DNA of 64,000 bases, from positions 2,156,629-2,220,628 of the forward strand of contig OY101119.1 in the NCBI GenBank assembly GCA_956465555.1, in the 5' to 3' direction. The position numbers and the translations under genes were made by a program. Source of the stretch: Nitzschia sp. pyKryTriq1 (lineage: Eukaryota; Bacillariophyta; Bacillariophyceae; Bacillariales; Bacillariaceae). The notes beneath the pieces are model-generated. The model had not been told where the DNA came from, ran no database searches, and worked only from the letters and a program-made list of their open reading frames with translations. Position 1 is the first letter of the stretch. Every line of letters starts with the position of its first letter. Shown here in pieces: positions 19,565 through 29,966 of the stretch.

Positions 19565-22500
19565 ATGATGCTGCGTTTGGTGAGCGACAGTGCGTTGAAG
19601 CGCGTTCCTCGCATCGGCGGTCCTCGTCTATCGTTGCGGGTCTTTTCGTCATCCAGCAAAGGTGGTGGTGACGAGAAACCCAAGGGAACTCCGTATTCAA
19701 AGCTGACAGTCGGTGTCCCCAAGGAGAACTTTCCGCTCGAAAAACGTGTGGCAGCCACCCCGGAATCCGTCGAACGTCTAGTGAAACCTGGTTTTTCGGT
19801 CCTAATTGAAGAGGGAGCTGGTGAACACTCGTACTTTAGCAACGCTGACTACGAAGCCGTTGGTGCCAAGATAGTCAAGGGCGATGAGTTGTGGAAGCAA
19901 TCCGATATTGTCCTGAAGCTGCGGCCTCCGTCGGAAGCTGAAGTCAAGAGCCTGGAGAACCGAACTTTGATTAGTTTCCTCTGGCCCAAGCAAAATGAAG
20001 GTTTGGTGAAGCAACTGGAAGAGCAAAAGGCGACTGCCTTTGCGATGGACTGCATTCCGCGAACTCTCTCGAGAGGTCAAACTTACGACGCTCTTTCCAG
20101 TCAAGCCAACATCTCTGGTTACCGGGCTGTTCTGGAAGCTTCCAACGAGTTCGGCAGATTCTTTGCGGGTCAAATGACAGCTGCTGGAAAAGTTCCACCC
20201 GCAAAAGTTCTAGTCATTGGAACGGGTGTTGCTGGTTTGGCGGCGGTGCAGACTGCCAAAAACATGGGTGCAATTGTTCGAGCCTTTGACGTCCGTCCTG
20301 TCACCAAGGAACAGGTCCAAGCCATGGGAGCCCAGTTTTTGGACGTCGACTTTAAAGAAGATGGTTCGGGAGCCGGTGGATATGCGAAGGAGATGAGTAA
20401 GGAGTGGCACGCGGCGGCTCGAGCAATGTTGACCAAGCAATGCGAAGACGTCGACATTGTCATTACGACAGCCTTGATTCCTGGCCGTCCAGCCCCGACC
20501 ATGGTGACCAAAGAAATGGTTGCCAAGATGAAGTCGGGAAGTGTGACGGTCGATCTGGCGGCCGAAACGGGCGGAAATATCGAAACGACCGTCAAGGATC
20601 AAAAGATTATCACAGAAAACGGTGTCACTTGCTTGGGGTACACCGACTTGCCATCGCGATTGCCGACGACTTCCTCGACGCTTTACGCAAACAACATTTC
20701 CAAGTTTTTGTTGAGCATGGGGCCTCAAACTACCAAAACTCCCTCATATTTCTACATTGATCACGAGGATGAAGCTGTGCGTGGAATGTTGGTAGTCGAA
20801 AATGGAAAGCTCATGTACCCTGCTCCACTTCCGCCCCCGCCACCTGTAGTGGAGAAAAAGACGACTGAGGTTGTCGAAGCTCCCATTGATTACAAGGCAC
20901 CCTACATTTTGGGGGCTCGCAATGCTGCGTTGTTGTCCACCTCGATGTTGGCGATTGGTTCGGTGGCACCCAATGCTGCTTTTTCGTCCATGTTTACCAC
21001 TTTTGCCTTGAGTAATATTATTGGTGTGCAAGTCGTGTTGGGGGTGTCGCATTCTCTGCATTCTCCTCTGATGGCCGTCACCAATGCGATTTCTGGAACC
21101 ACTGCTCTGGGGGGTATGCACTTGCTCGCCCATTCCAACGGCCCTTTTGTGACCTTTTTGGGTGCTACTGCCACCACTTTGTCGGCTGTCAACATTGTTG
21201 GTACGTCTGGATTGATTGATTGATTGATTATCGGATCCCTTTGTAGTCTCTACCGACTGACTGACTCTTATTTTGCCCTTCTTTTTGGAAACAGGTGGGT
21301 TTATTATCACCACAAAGATGTTGGACATGTTTAAACGACCTAGTGACCCTCCAGAATACTACCACTACTACGGTATCCCTGCTGCCACAACTATGGGTCT
21401 TTATGGCATTGGATCGATGACAGGCAAGTTCCCTGAAATGGATGCAGCTGCAGCTACCCTTTCCGGACTCCTCTGTATCGGAGGAATTGGAGGTTTGGCT
21501 TCCCAAAGCACGGCTCGTTTGGGTGCGGTTTCGGGACAGGCTGGTGTTGCCTTGGGAGTCATCTCGACCATGGGACACCTTCACCCCAGTTATGGGTCGC
21601 TCGCGGCCATGACCGGTTTGTTGGGTCTTGGAGGTCTAGGTGGTCAGCAAATCGCACAACGTGTCGATCCTACGTCACTCCCACAAACAGTGGCTGCCTT
21701 CCACTCCTTGGTCGGTCTCGCTGCCAGTGCCGCTGCCGTCGGTGATTACTTGAATGTTGCAGATGCCACCAAGTTGGACGGGGTCCACTTGGCTTCCATC
21801 TACTTGGCCTCGGTCATTGGTTCTGTCACTTTTACTGGTTCGTTGGTCGCCTTTGGAAAGCTTGACGGTCGTTTGCCTTCGGCTCCGATGAAACTGGGAT
21901 ACCGTGATCAGCTGAACATGGGCTTGGGTGCTGCTACCGTGGGAGCTGGTGCGGTGGTCATGGGAGCTCCGGAACTTGGCGTGGGAATGACCGCTCTTAC
22001 CAGTGCTTTGACTTCGAGTGGTATCCTAGGATGGCACATGACTGCCTCCATTGGTGGCGCCGATATGCCTGTCGTCATTACTGTATTGAACAGTTACTCT
22101 GGTTGGGCTTTGTGTGCGGAAGGTTTCATGTTGGACATGCCTATTTTGACAACTGTGGGTGCCTTGATTGGATGCTCTGGTGCTACTCTTACCAAGATTA
22201 TGTGCGATGCCATGAATCGAGATATTGTCAGCGTCATCCTCGGAGGCTACGGTACCAAGGCAACTGCTGGAGGCCAAGCCATGCAGTTTGAAGGAGAAGC
22301 TACCATGACCAGCGTCGACGAGACTGTCAAGCTCCTCACGGAGTCAGAAACTATTATCTGCGTCCCTGGATATGGATTGGCCGTCGCTCATGCCCAATAT
22401 CCTTTGCGAGAAATGGCCGATACGTTGATCAAGAATGGAAAAAAATTTCGCTTCGCCATTCACCCCGTGGCCGGGCGCATGCCTGGCCAACTCAACGTAA

Positions 22501-22933
22501 GTACCAGTACTGAACCCGTGCTCTGTGCAATCCATGTTGGTGCGAGAGAAAATGGAGATTTACTCACACGGTTGCTCGACTGTTTGAATCGCAGGTCTTG
22601 TTGGCGGAAGCTGGAGTCCCCTATGATATTGTTGAGGAAATGGAAGAAATCAATGACGATTTTAAGGAGACAGATGTTGTGCTGGTAATTGGAGCCAATG
22701 ATACTGTGAACTCTGCTGCCGAAGACGATCCGAACTCTCAGATTGCTGGTATGCCCGTCCTTCGAGTGTGGAACTCCAAGCAAGTTATTGTGATGAAACG
22801 ATCCTTGGCGGCAGGATATGCTGGTGTCGACAACCCGGTCTTTCTCAAGGATAATACGGACATGCTTTTGGGAGACGCCAAGGATACTGTTGAGAAGCTT
22901 TCGGCTGGAGTGAAGGAATTTTACGGAAAATAA
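19565..22933 (+). CDS. NNT: Proton-translocating NAD(P) transhydrogenase, fused alpha-beta, mitochondrial
   Basis: Three exons: 19565-21200, 21295-22496 and 22595-22933; introns of 94 and 98 nt; 1058 residues. It transfers hydride between NADH and NADP+ using the proton gradient. The N-terminus is Arg/Ser-rich ([13 protein letters not shown]), suiting a mitochondrial presequence. Domain I (about 45-400) has the Rossmann loop [20 protein letters not shown] and the GRPAPTMVT segment. A Pro-rich linker ([11 protein letters not shown]) leads into the domain II membrane helices. After the second junction, domain III carries [12 protein letters not shown] followed by [11 protein letters not shown], split exactly by intron 2, which confirms the splice. 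The domains that bacteria split into PntA and PntB are joined here, as in animal NNT. Intron 1 contains a (GATT)5 microsatellite. Confidence 0.95.
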
Positions 22934-23021
22934 TCAAGTAATAGAGTACTCATACAGTATTATCGCACGGGGAAAAGATCCGCGTCCAAGCAATGGGTCA
23001 AATAAAATAACTTTGCTAGTA

Positions 23022-24290
23022 CTACGTGATTGATCGTGGTTCCTCCGTCAACTCGAGATCGCCCTCGTCGTCGTTCGTAGTCGGAGAAGCGTCCGGGCTA
23101 CTGGTGACAATCAAGTGGTCTCCCGCACCCGCATTCCGTATCCTTCTTCGAAAAGGCCGTACAAGTACCGGTATGCGCCACCACCAACGCACGGTAGATC
23201 CTCTAATAATATCCATGGATGCACTCCTCTGTTCTTCTAGGTGACTCTGAAGATCCATCTTGCACAACGGACAGGAATACTTCCCGTGCTCGAACCACCC
23301 GGTGATGCAGTCGTGATGTAGGACATGACGACAGGGTAGTATCCGAACTGTCTCACCAGGTTGCATAGTTTCAAGACAGACTGGACAATCTTGTGCGGCC
23401 GAGACCGATTGAATCTCCCCCATGCCGAGGTCCTCTCCCGTGAATTGCATATACCCCGCCCGGTTGCCATCCCTTGGTCGTGGGCTATTGGTATTGTTTT
23501 CGTTGCCGTCCCTTATGTATCTCGAAACGAGCAAAACCATGATAATATAGAGAACAAGCCGTACAAAGAAATCTCGACCCAGGATGGTGTCGACATTGTC
23601 AATGCCAAAGTAGAATTCGCCACAGGGTTCATAAGTTTCAAAGAAGAAATTGTCTCTTTCAACGAATTCAATGATTTCGGCGCCTTCGCCGGGACCCACG
23701 GCCATAAAGAAATGTTGATGCGTCGCATTTCCTCCCGGAGGTAATTCTTTCGTTGGGCTTCCAGGAAATCGATGCGACCACCAAAAGCAGAACTTTTCTT
23801 GCCACGTAACATTTGAACCCACCACCAACACTACGAAATCCACCCCCATTTTTTCGGCTGCTAGACTTGTATTGCGCATTGCTGCTTCGAACAGTGACGA
23901 TGACGCCGATCCAAAATCCACGACCAGGAATTTGGGCGAGTCCTTCCACATCTCAAGCTGACTGTCGTCGTCTCCTATAATATTGCCATAGTGGTCAAAC
24001 GGTCTAGTCGCATTCGGGGCAGTCTCGTTGTACTCGTACTCGTAGTCGAGGGGGAAAACTTGATCCAAATTCAATGACGGTAACACAGCTACGCGGCCGC
24101 TCAGTACTTGGTCAAAGTAGGGCCATTTAGTCTCCTTCACATCAAAATAGTTGACGCTTGGGAACACGTAATTGACAAGCACGTCGCTCACGTGGATACC
24201 AGCACGCACACGAGTCGTCTTGTCTCCAAAAAGTAGCACAAGGGAAAACCAGGCCAGCACCTGATGGCGCTCTCGTTGTCTGCAAAGCAT
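23022..24290 (-). CDS. RING-H2 membrane E3 ubiquitin ligase-like protein, copy 1
   Basis: Single exon, 422 residues from the ATG at 24290; the ORF extends seven codons upstream to a TTG that is unlikely to be used. Signal peptide (VLAWFSLVLLF), a luminal domain of about 200 residues with N-glycosylation sites (NET, NAT, NVT), one membrane helix (FVRLVLYIIMVLLVSRYI), then a cytosolic RING-H2: CPVC ... CRHVLHHDC ... CPLC, with the Cys3-His2-Cys3 ligands present. This layout resembles PA-TM-RING ligases, but the luminal part does not clearly match the PA domain. A conserved acidic tail (GDLELTEE) is shared with the paralog at 25121, which lies immediately upstream on the same strand. Confidence 0.85.
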   Translation of the reverse strand: MLCRQRERHQVLAWFSLVLLFGDKTTRVRAGIHVSDVLVNYVFPSVNYFDVKETKWPYFDQVLSGRVAVLPSLNLDQVFPLDYEYEYNETAPNATRPFDHYGNIIGDDDSQLEMWKDSPKFLVVDFGSASSSLFEAAMRNTSLAAEKMGVDFVVLVVGSNVTWQEKFCFWWSHRFPGSPTKELPPGGNATHQHFFMAVGPGEGAEIIEFVERDNFFFETYEPCGEFYFGIDNVDTILGRDFFVRLVLYIIMVLLVSRYIRDGNENNTNSPRPRDGNRAGYMQFTGEDLGMGEIQSVSAAQDCPVCLETMQPGETVRILPCRHVLHHDCITGWFEHGKYSCPLCKMDLQSHLEEQRSASMDIIRGSTVRWWWRIPVLVRPFRRRIRNAGAGDHLIVTSSPDASPTTNDDEGDLELTEEPRSIT

Positions 24291-25120
24291 TCTCGAGTCT
24301 CGAGCCTCCAAGGTCGCAGTTCGTGTAGTCTCGCCCCTGATACCGGTAGGCAGACTACGGTATGTATGGTACGGTACGGTACCAGTAGCTTTATGGTGAT
24401 GTTACCGGTATTGTCACCTTCGTGTGAAGTACAGTACGAGTAGTGTACGGTACTGTACTACCGGTAGTAGACCTCCCCTGTCGCAATTTTGAATTTGTCA
24501 TTGTCGTCGTTCCGCCTTTTGTTGCGCGATTATCGTCGACCCCTGCTTGGGATCTCGAATGATGGGGTCGGATGGGTCTAACTTGTCGGACGGGTCGATC
24601 AGAAAATAAGACTGCCCGCGTGTCGTGCAGTTGTTTTTTAAAAATAAGTTTGTCGCTCTCCACCTACTACTCTCTACTTGCTCTACTAGAGTAGAGAGAG
24701 TAGAGAAATAGAAGAGAGCAATAGTAGCTACCCCTTGTCGTGTATTAATATCATAGGAACATTCGAAGAGGTCACGGGACGACTCTCTCTAGTAGAGAGG
24801 GTTTGCCCTCTGGACGACCTACTTTCATCTAACTTGTACCTGGTACCTGGTACCTGGTAGCATCTTGCTGCGATAGCATCTTGCTGCGACGAGAAACAGT
24901 ATGTTGTGCTTATGCGGATAATAGAACTACGCAATAGTAGCCTCGGTATTTCAATAGTGTGCCAATAACAATAATATCACACCCAGTATACAATAATACA
25001 TGGCAGAGCAGAATGCGGGTGTCTCCAGAGTAGACCATGGACACAGAGAGTCGTGATCTTCTGGTTTTCGGATCGGTTGCGTCTTCCAAAGGAGATTCAC
25101 TCTCGCCCGAGTCAGAGACG
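24291..25120. other. Intergenic with GTAC and CTCTACTAGAG palindromes
   Basis: GTAC-core island at about 24345-24475, then a palindromic CTCTACT/AGTAGAG cluster at about 24665-24710 and GTACCTGGTAC repeats at 24836-24860. No gene seen. Confidence 0.5.
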
Positions 25121-26492
25121 CTACACAATCACACCGGAATCTTCCGTCAATTCTAGATCACCGACGCTTTGTTCATGTGCTTGATCAGCGATCAAGTGAT
25201 CGCCATTCAAGCTTTCAATCTTTCGTCCCCATTGCCAGAGACGTTGTCGCAAAGTCTTTCGGGGTGGTGCCGTGATCGCATCCAGTTCCTCCGAAGCCTG
25301 CCGCCGCTCCTCTAAGTGCTTTTTCAGATCCATTTTGCACATGGGACAAGTAAATTTGCACTGCTCGAACCAACCATTTATGCATTCGTGGTGGAAAACG
25401 TGTCGACAGGGAAGAATGCGTACTTTCTCGCCCTGTGGCATGCTTTCCAAACAAACACAGCATTCGTGCTCCGCCGTGGAAGTCTGAACTTCCCCCATCC
25501 CAAGATCGTCGCCAGTGTACTTGACGAGTACCTCCTCTGCGCCTTCTCGCTGGAGTCTCTCTCGGTGATCCATCATTTTTGTCCACCGCCAAAAGAGAAA
25601 GACAACTACAAGATATAAACCTACACGGATGCCAAAGGTTCGACCCACCATTGTGCTGATGCTATCGATTCCAAAGTAGAATTCCTTTGAGGACTCGAGA
25701 TCCCATTCCTCGTACGTCTCTAGCATATTCATCATGGCTATGAGTAGGGGAGGGAATTTCAAGGTAAGGTGAGGGACTTTTTCTCGTGGCGAAAGAAATT
25801 AGACTCGGGGGGGGGGGGGCTTGTGGAAGCTTACCTCTGCCCTGCCTGGCTCCTATGGCCAAGAAGGCGCATTGAATGCTATTATTCTTGTTGACAATCT
25901 GTGACTCCTTCTCCAGCACTCCATCCGGGATGCCAGGGAACTTGTGGGACCACCAAAACATGAATTTATCTTTCCATGAAGCATCACGATTAACGACCAA
26001 CACCACAAAGTCTGCGTTTATCCACTCAGCAACATGTCGGATATTCTCCAAGGATGATGAATACGGGGATGAGCCATATTCCACAATCAAGAAATTTGGT
26101 GGGGTAGTCACTTGAAAGTCGCTGTAGAAATCATTGGAAACTGGCGCCATGGGACTCGGGCTCGAAGGCTCGGAATTCACAGTATTCGAGTTGTCGGGGA
26201 GGATTTCATTATCATCGTTGTGCTGCTGCGCAGTTTGGTATTCGATAAAGAACTCATCGAACGAGGCAGATGTCAAAACGCTGGTTGGTCCGATGAGCAT
26301 GTCACCGCCATCGATATATGGCCATCTTGTATCTTTGAAGTCGAAGTAGGCGACACTGTCAAAGACTTTCTCAGCAAAGGGAGCGTCAACATACACTGTG
26401 GCATCCACTCGCGTCACAGTTGAAGAAACTAGCGACGCTATTGCTAGTAGCATGCAATAGCCGCCACAACGCGGTGTCAACCCCATTTTCAT
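25121..26492 (-). CDS. RING-H2 membrane E3 ubiquitin ligase-like protein, copy 2
   Basis: Two exons, 26492-25835 and 25737-25121, joined in phase 1 across a 97-nt intron that contains a 13-G run on the plus strand; 424 residues. The organisation matches copy 1: signal peptide (CMLLAIASLVSS), luminal domain with the shared block FVVLVV followed by WKDKFMFWWSHKFPG, a helix (IRVGLYLVVVFLFW), then TGDDLGMGEVQ and a RING-H2 with CCVC, CRHVFHHEC and CPMC. The tail ends GDLELTED. Copy 1 has no intron, so one copy gained or lost it. The upstream half is therefore not a separate gene, although it looks like one in a plain ORF list. Confidence 0.85.
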
Positions 26493-27699
26493 TTACCTTT
26501 AATGAGAGAAGTTGCCGAGTTCCCCTCTGACGGGATGGAGGTACGTCGAAAAAGTCCCGGATGAAATGACATTCGCCGCTTCCCGCCTTCCCAGTCCTCT
26601 ATCAATCGCAGTTGGGACACTTGCTTGGCGGTTGGTCATGGCAAAAGTATAGAAAATGTGGCCACCGGGCGGCTGTTGCACGTGGAACGGGTCCCTTGAA
26701 CGGCTATCATTTAGGAATCAAATAATTCACAAAGATGTGAGAGCGCGGGTTGTGGGTCATGAAGACAGTTCTGGCAGTCTGTTAGAGAGCGCCTGGCCGC
26801 TCAGTTTTTGGCGGGAAAGGAACATTCGCAATAAGTATTTTTCGGCGAAGAGTCACGTGGTCCTATAGTGCACAATTTTGGTTCGCCTATTCGCACGGAC
26901 TGGCAGACAAAAAGTGCGCCGGCGGCCGGCGGGTCAACAATAATAATCGCTTCGTGAGGACGGAGTTACTGTACTCGTAGTCGTCGATGACAACATGATG
27001 TGCTACAGTAGCTGGTCTACTTGTAGGGATCAATGAATAAATAAATATTGATTGTAGCCTACGAATCGGTATACGTGGTTTTCGCATACATCAACTACAG
27101 TACCTGGTACGAGTACTAGCTACCGCAGCGGTAGTACGGTACAATACCGGTACATACCGTGCAGACCAATAATCAGTGCACGTGCACGAAGTTCGCATAC
27201 TTTACCCCTATATGTCGTACGGATACCGGTACATAACCCTGAAAAATCTACCGAAGTCGTACTTTTCTACCAGATGCGGATTTCCCGTATGTAGAAATAG
27301 GTCTACGGTGACTGAAGAAAGTAGATTTCGGACGGTAGCTGAAAAATAAATCTACCGCCGCGTCGCTCGTTTCGTCGCCTTTTGCGACGTTTTATTCTAC
27401 CCGACAAAGAACAGACGCTGCACGATAACAACACGCACGTTCACAACCCCTCAAAACGTTCACGCACTACTGTGTAGTTGAAAAAAATTCTACTGTACCG
27501 TACTGTCTGTGCGCCGCAAATCGACCTCCGCGTCGCTCGTTTTCATCGCATTTTTCGACAAAACAATTCACACCAACGCAATAACAATAATGCTCGTCAT
27601 GATAAAGGACGACGGTAACAGCAGCAGCAGCAGCAGCAGCAGCACGTGAGAATCTTCATACGGCGGCCCCACGAATTTTATTCCATGCCAAGCTTCTTC
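26493..27699. other. Intergenic
   Basis: No gene supported. GTAC-core palindromes lie at about 27098-27240 and a (GCA)n run at 27621-27641. Short ORFs here have no recognisable features. Confidence 0.5.
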
Positions 27700-28200
27700 T
27701 CGAGGAACAGCAAATGGCACCCAAAGAAACATAAAAGAAAGCACCGCGCATTCCTGTTGCTGTCAAATCAGCAGAAGCAGCACAACGAGAGAGCAGAGGA
27801 AATGACACAGCGCAACCACCTCCAGAAGCCGCACTGGTGGTGAAGAATAATGAGGATGATATTGACGACGACAATGATGAGGATGACAACGAAGAAGAAA
27901 TCATTCTGCCCGATCCGAGTCCAGGCATTGCAGCTACTCCAGGAGAAGCATTCCTCAAAAGGAAAAATCTCTCATCATCGTCAGAGGAAGAATACTGCTA
28001 GCTTTCAACAGGGGGAAGAAGAACAATACCAGCAGCAAAACGAAAGAAGCCTCATCCATCATTGAGCAGCTAGTACCGCCGGAGGGAATACCTACCACTG
28101 CTGACCGAATACGAGATCAAGCAAGCAAATGGCAGAGGAAGATGCCTATCAAAAAGAAGAAGCCCGTCGTCTCAAGCAGGATAAACAAGCCACATAGTAG
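27700..28200 (+). pseudogene. Possible decayed coding relic, charged low-complexity
   Basis: One frame reads an acidic stretch (NNEDDIDDDNDEDDNEEE, then LPDPSPGIAATPGEAFLKRK), and another continues with IEQLVPPEGIPTTADRIRD and a Lys-rich end. Stops separate these pieces and the frame shifts between them. It looks like the remains of a charged nuclear or transposon-related protein, but no family can be named. Microsatellite-like composition could also explain it. Confidence 0.3.
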
Positions 28201-28963
28201 TAGTACTGTGTAGTGCCATCAGCGAGCAAGCTAGCGACTCTCTAGAATTATTTTTAGTCAGTACTTGTAATATCGTAAAGCAGCCACAGAGTGTAGTAGT
28301 ACTAGTACTTCGCTGCTTTACGATATAGTACTTAGTACTACTAGAGTGACAGTAGTTACTAAATTACCTCAGCTCTCTACTCTACTACTAGCTAGTAGCT
28401 CTAGCTAGAGTAGAGACGAGTACAAGTACAAGTACAAGTAGTTGTACAAGTACTGCTACGAGATGCATCATAATACTAGCTACTGTTGTGTTTCGCGACT
28501 TGTTGACACCGCGTGCCCACCGTGTGCTTTCGGCTCTCCAACCGACTTGACGCATTTCGCGTCCAAAAGGGGTGAGAGCGCACCGACTTGTACGATTTCG
28601 GAGATGAGAACCCCGTGTTATTGTTAGTAGATTTTATGGTAGATTATTTTTCGACTACATTCACAGTACGAGTACCTGGAACCTGCGGGCGACACCACGA
28701 TGATGATTCTTCTTCGAACCACGAACCACGAACCACGACCCTGCATGCTTACAAGTATTAATACGATGCTGTACTTGTACCCGCACAGATCTACTACTAG
28801 TAGGTAGAGAACTCCAACCAGAGTAATACGAGTACGAGGAGTTTTGTTGCGACGCTTGAAGCTTTGCGACTAACAATAAAGGATCGCACACTCCCCATCT
28901 TCCATCTTCCTTCATTGATCGGATCTTCTTGCGACGTAGCCCATTTCACCCATCAATTCCACC
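28201..28963. other. Intergenic upstream of scramblase copy A
   Basis: No gene seen. Holds the stem-loop at 28270-28326 and CTCTACTAG/AGTAC-rich palindromes at 28370-28445. Confidence 0.5.
28270..28326. repeat. 15-bp perfect inverted repeat (stem-loop)
   Basis: ATATCGTAAAGCAGC at 28270-28284 pairs exactly with GCTGCTTTACGATAT at 28312-28326 across 27 nt. The loop itself contains the 12-bp palindrome AGTACTAGTACT. A GCTTTACGATA sequence recurs near 50584. Confidence 0.85.
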
Positions 28964-29811
28964 ATGCAGTCGAACAAGATGGAACGTGGCACTAGTGCCC
29001 TGAAATCGCACCTCGGGAGTTGTGCCAAGTTGGAGATGCGCCAGACACGACGAGGATGGCTACAAGAGATTCTGGGCTGTGAGGCCAAGACGGAGTTCAA
29101 GTACTTCATTGGCCAGGACCAGGTATTTCATTCTCTTGAAGATGCGACCTGCATGTGTCGCTTCTGCTGTGCCCCTTGTCATGAGTACAAGATGGTGGTC
29201 AAGGAACTCAACACCGATGCTGAGATCATCACAGTTGATCGTCCCTGCACTTGCCCACAAGGATGCTGCAAGTGTTGCTGCTACCAGCAGGCTACCTTCT
29301 CCAGCAACAACAACCTTTTGGGAAGGATGACTGAGACCTGCTACTTCTGGTACGTCCCTCTATTCAACATATCTATTTATTGTTTCAGTGAGTAGGGGGG
29401 TCGAAATTCATGTTCTCACACTGTCTGTGTCCCCTGTGTTTCAGTGTTCCTTCGTTCAAGGTATACGATCATGAGGATAACTACCTATACCTCGTTCATC
29501 CACCGACGTGCTTGGGTGGAATGTGTATCAACTGCTGTGCTGAAGGAAACCCTTGTGGAAAGGGCTGCTGCAAAGAGTCGTTCCGCATTTACAAGGCCGA
29601 GGTTGGAAATCAAGGTGGTGAGGAGTACGAGGGCGTAATTCTCAAGAAGCCAAAGAGCGCCATGGTTGAAGTCTTCACCGACTCGGACGCATTCGAAATC
29701 GATTTCCCCAAGAATGCCACGGCTGATCAAAAGGGGATCTTGACAGGTGCTGCCATCTTTATCAATTCCATGTTCTATGAGACAGGGAACGAAGGTGGTG
29801 GTGGTGTCTAA
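28964..29811 (+). CDS. Phospholipid scramblase family protein, copy A
   Basis: Two exons, 28964-29349 and 29445-29811, phase 2, 95-nt intron; 250 residues. The start has a good context (accATGc), and the paralog at 41291 begins similarly (MExxxMERG). Scramblase features: RRGWLQEILGC, a Cys-rich segment (CMCRFCCAPC ... CCKCCCY) likely to be palmitoylated or to bind metal, FKVYD, PPTCLGGMCINCC, and near the end DAFEIDFPKNA followed by a hydrophobic helix (LTGAAIFINSMFYE), the place of the calcium-binding loop and membrane helix in this family. It would move phospholipids between leaflets or act as a membrane-bound regulator. The gene converges with the end of the BEACH gene at 29967. Confidence 0.82.
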
Positions 29812-29966
29812 GGTGGACCAATTTGTGTGTCCTGTGTGCTCAGCAGTGATCGCTTTGTGTGTTTTCATTCGACTGGTCATAGCAAAAAAAGCGAATATTG
29901 ATAGTGTAATTACTAACTTACTCCTAGAGAGTGGATCAAGCGTGATTCCAAAAAAGGTTTACAGTA

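Noticed and set aside
25121-25762. RING protein starting at the ATG or alternative start near 25762 as its own gene
   Set aside because: The acceptor at 25738 joins it in frame to the upstream luminal exon, and copy 1 shows the same whole protein.
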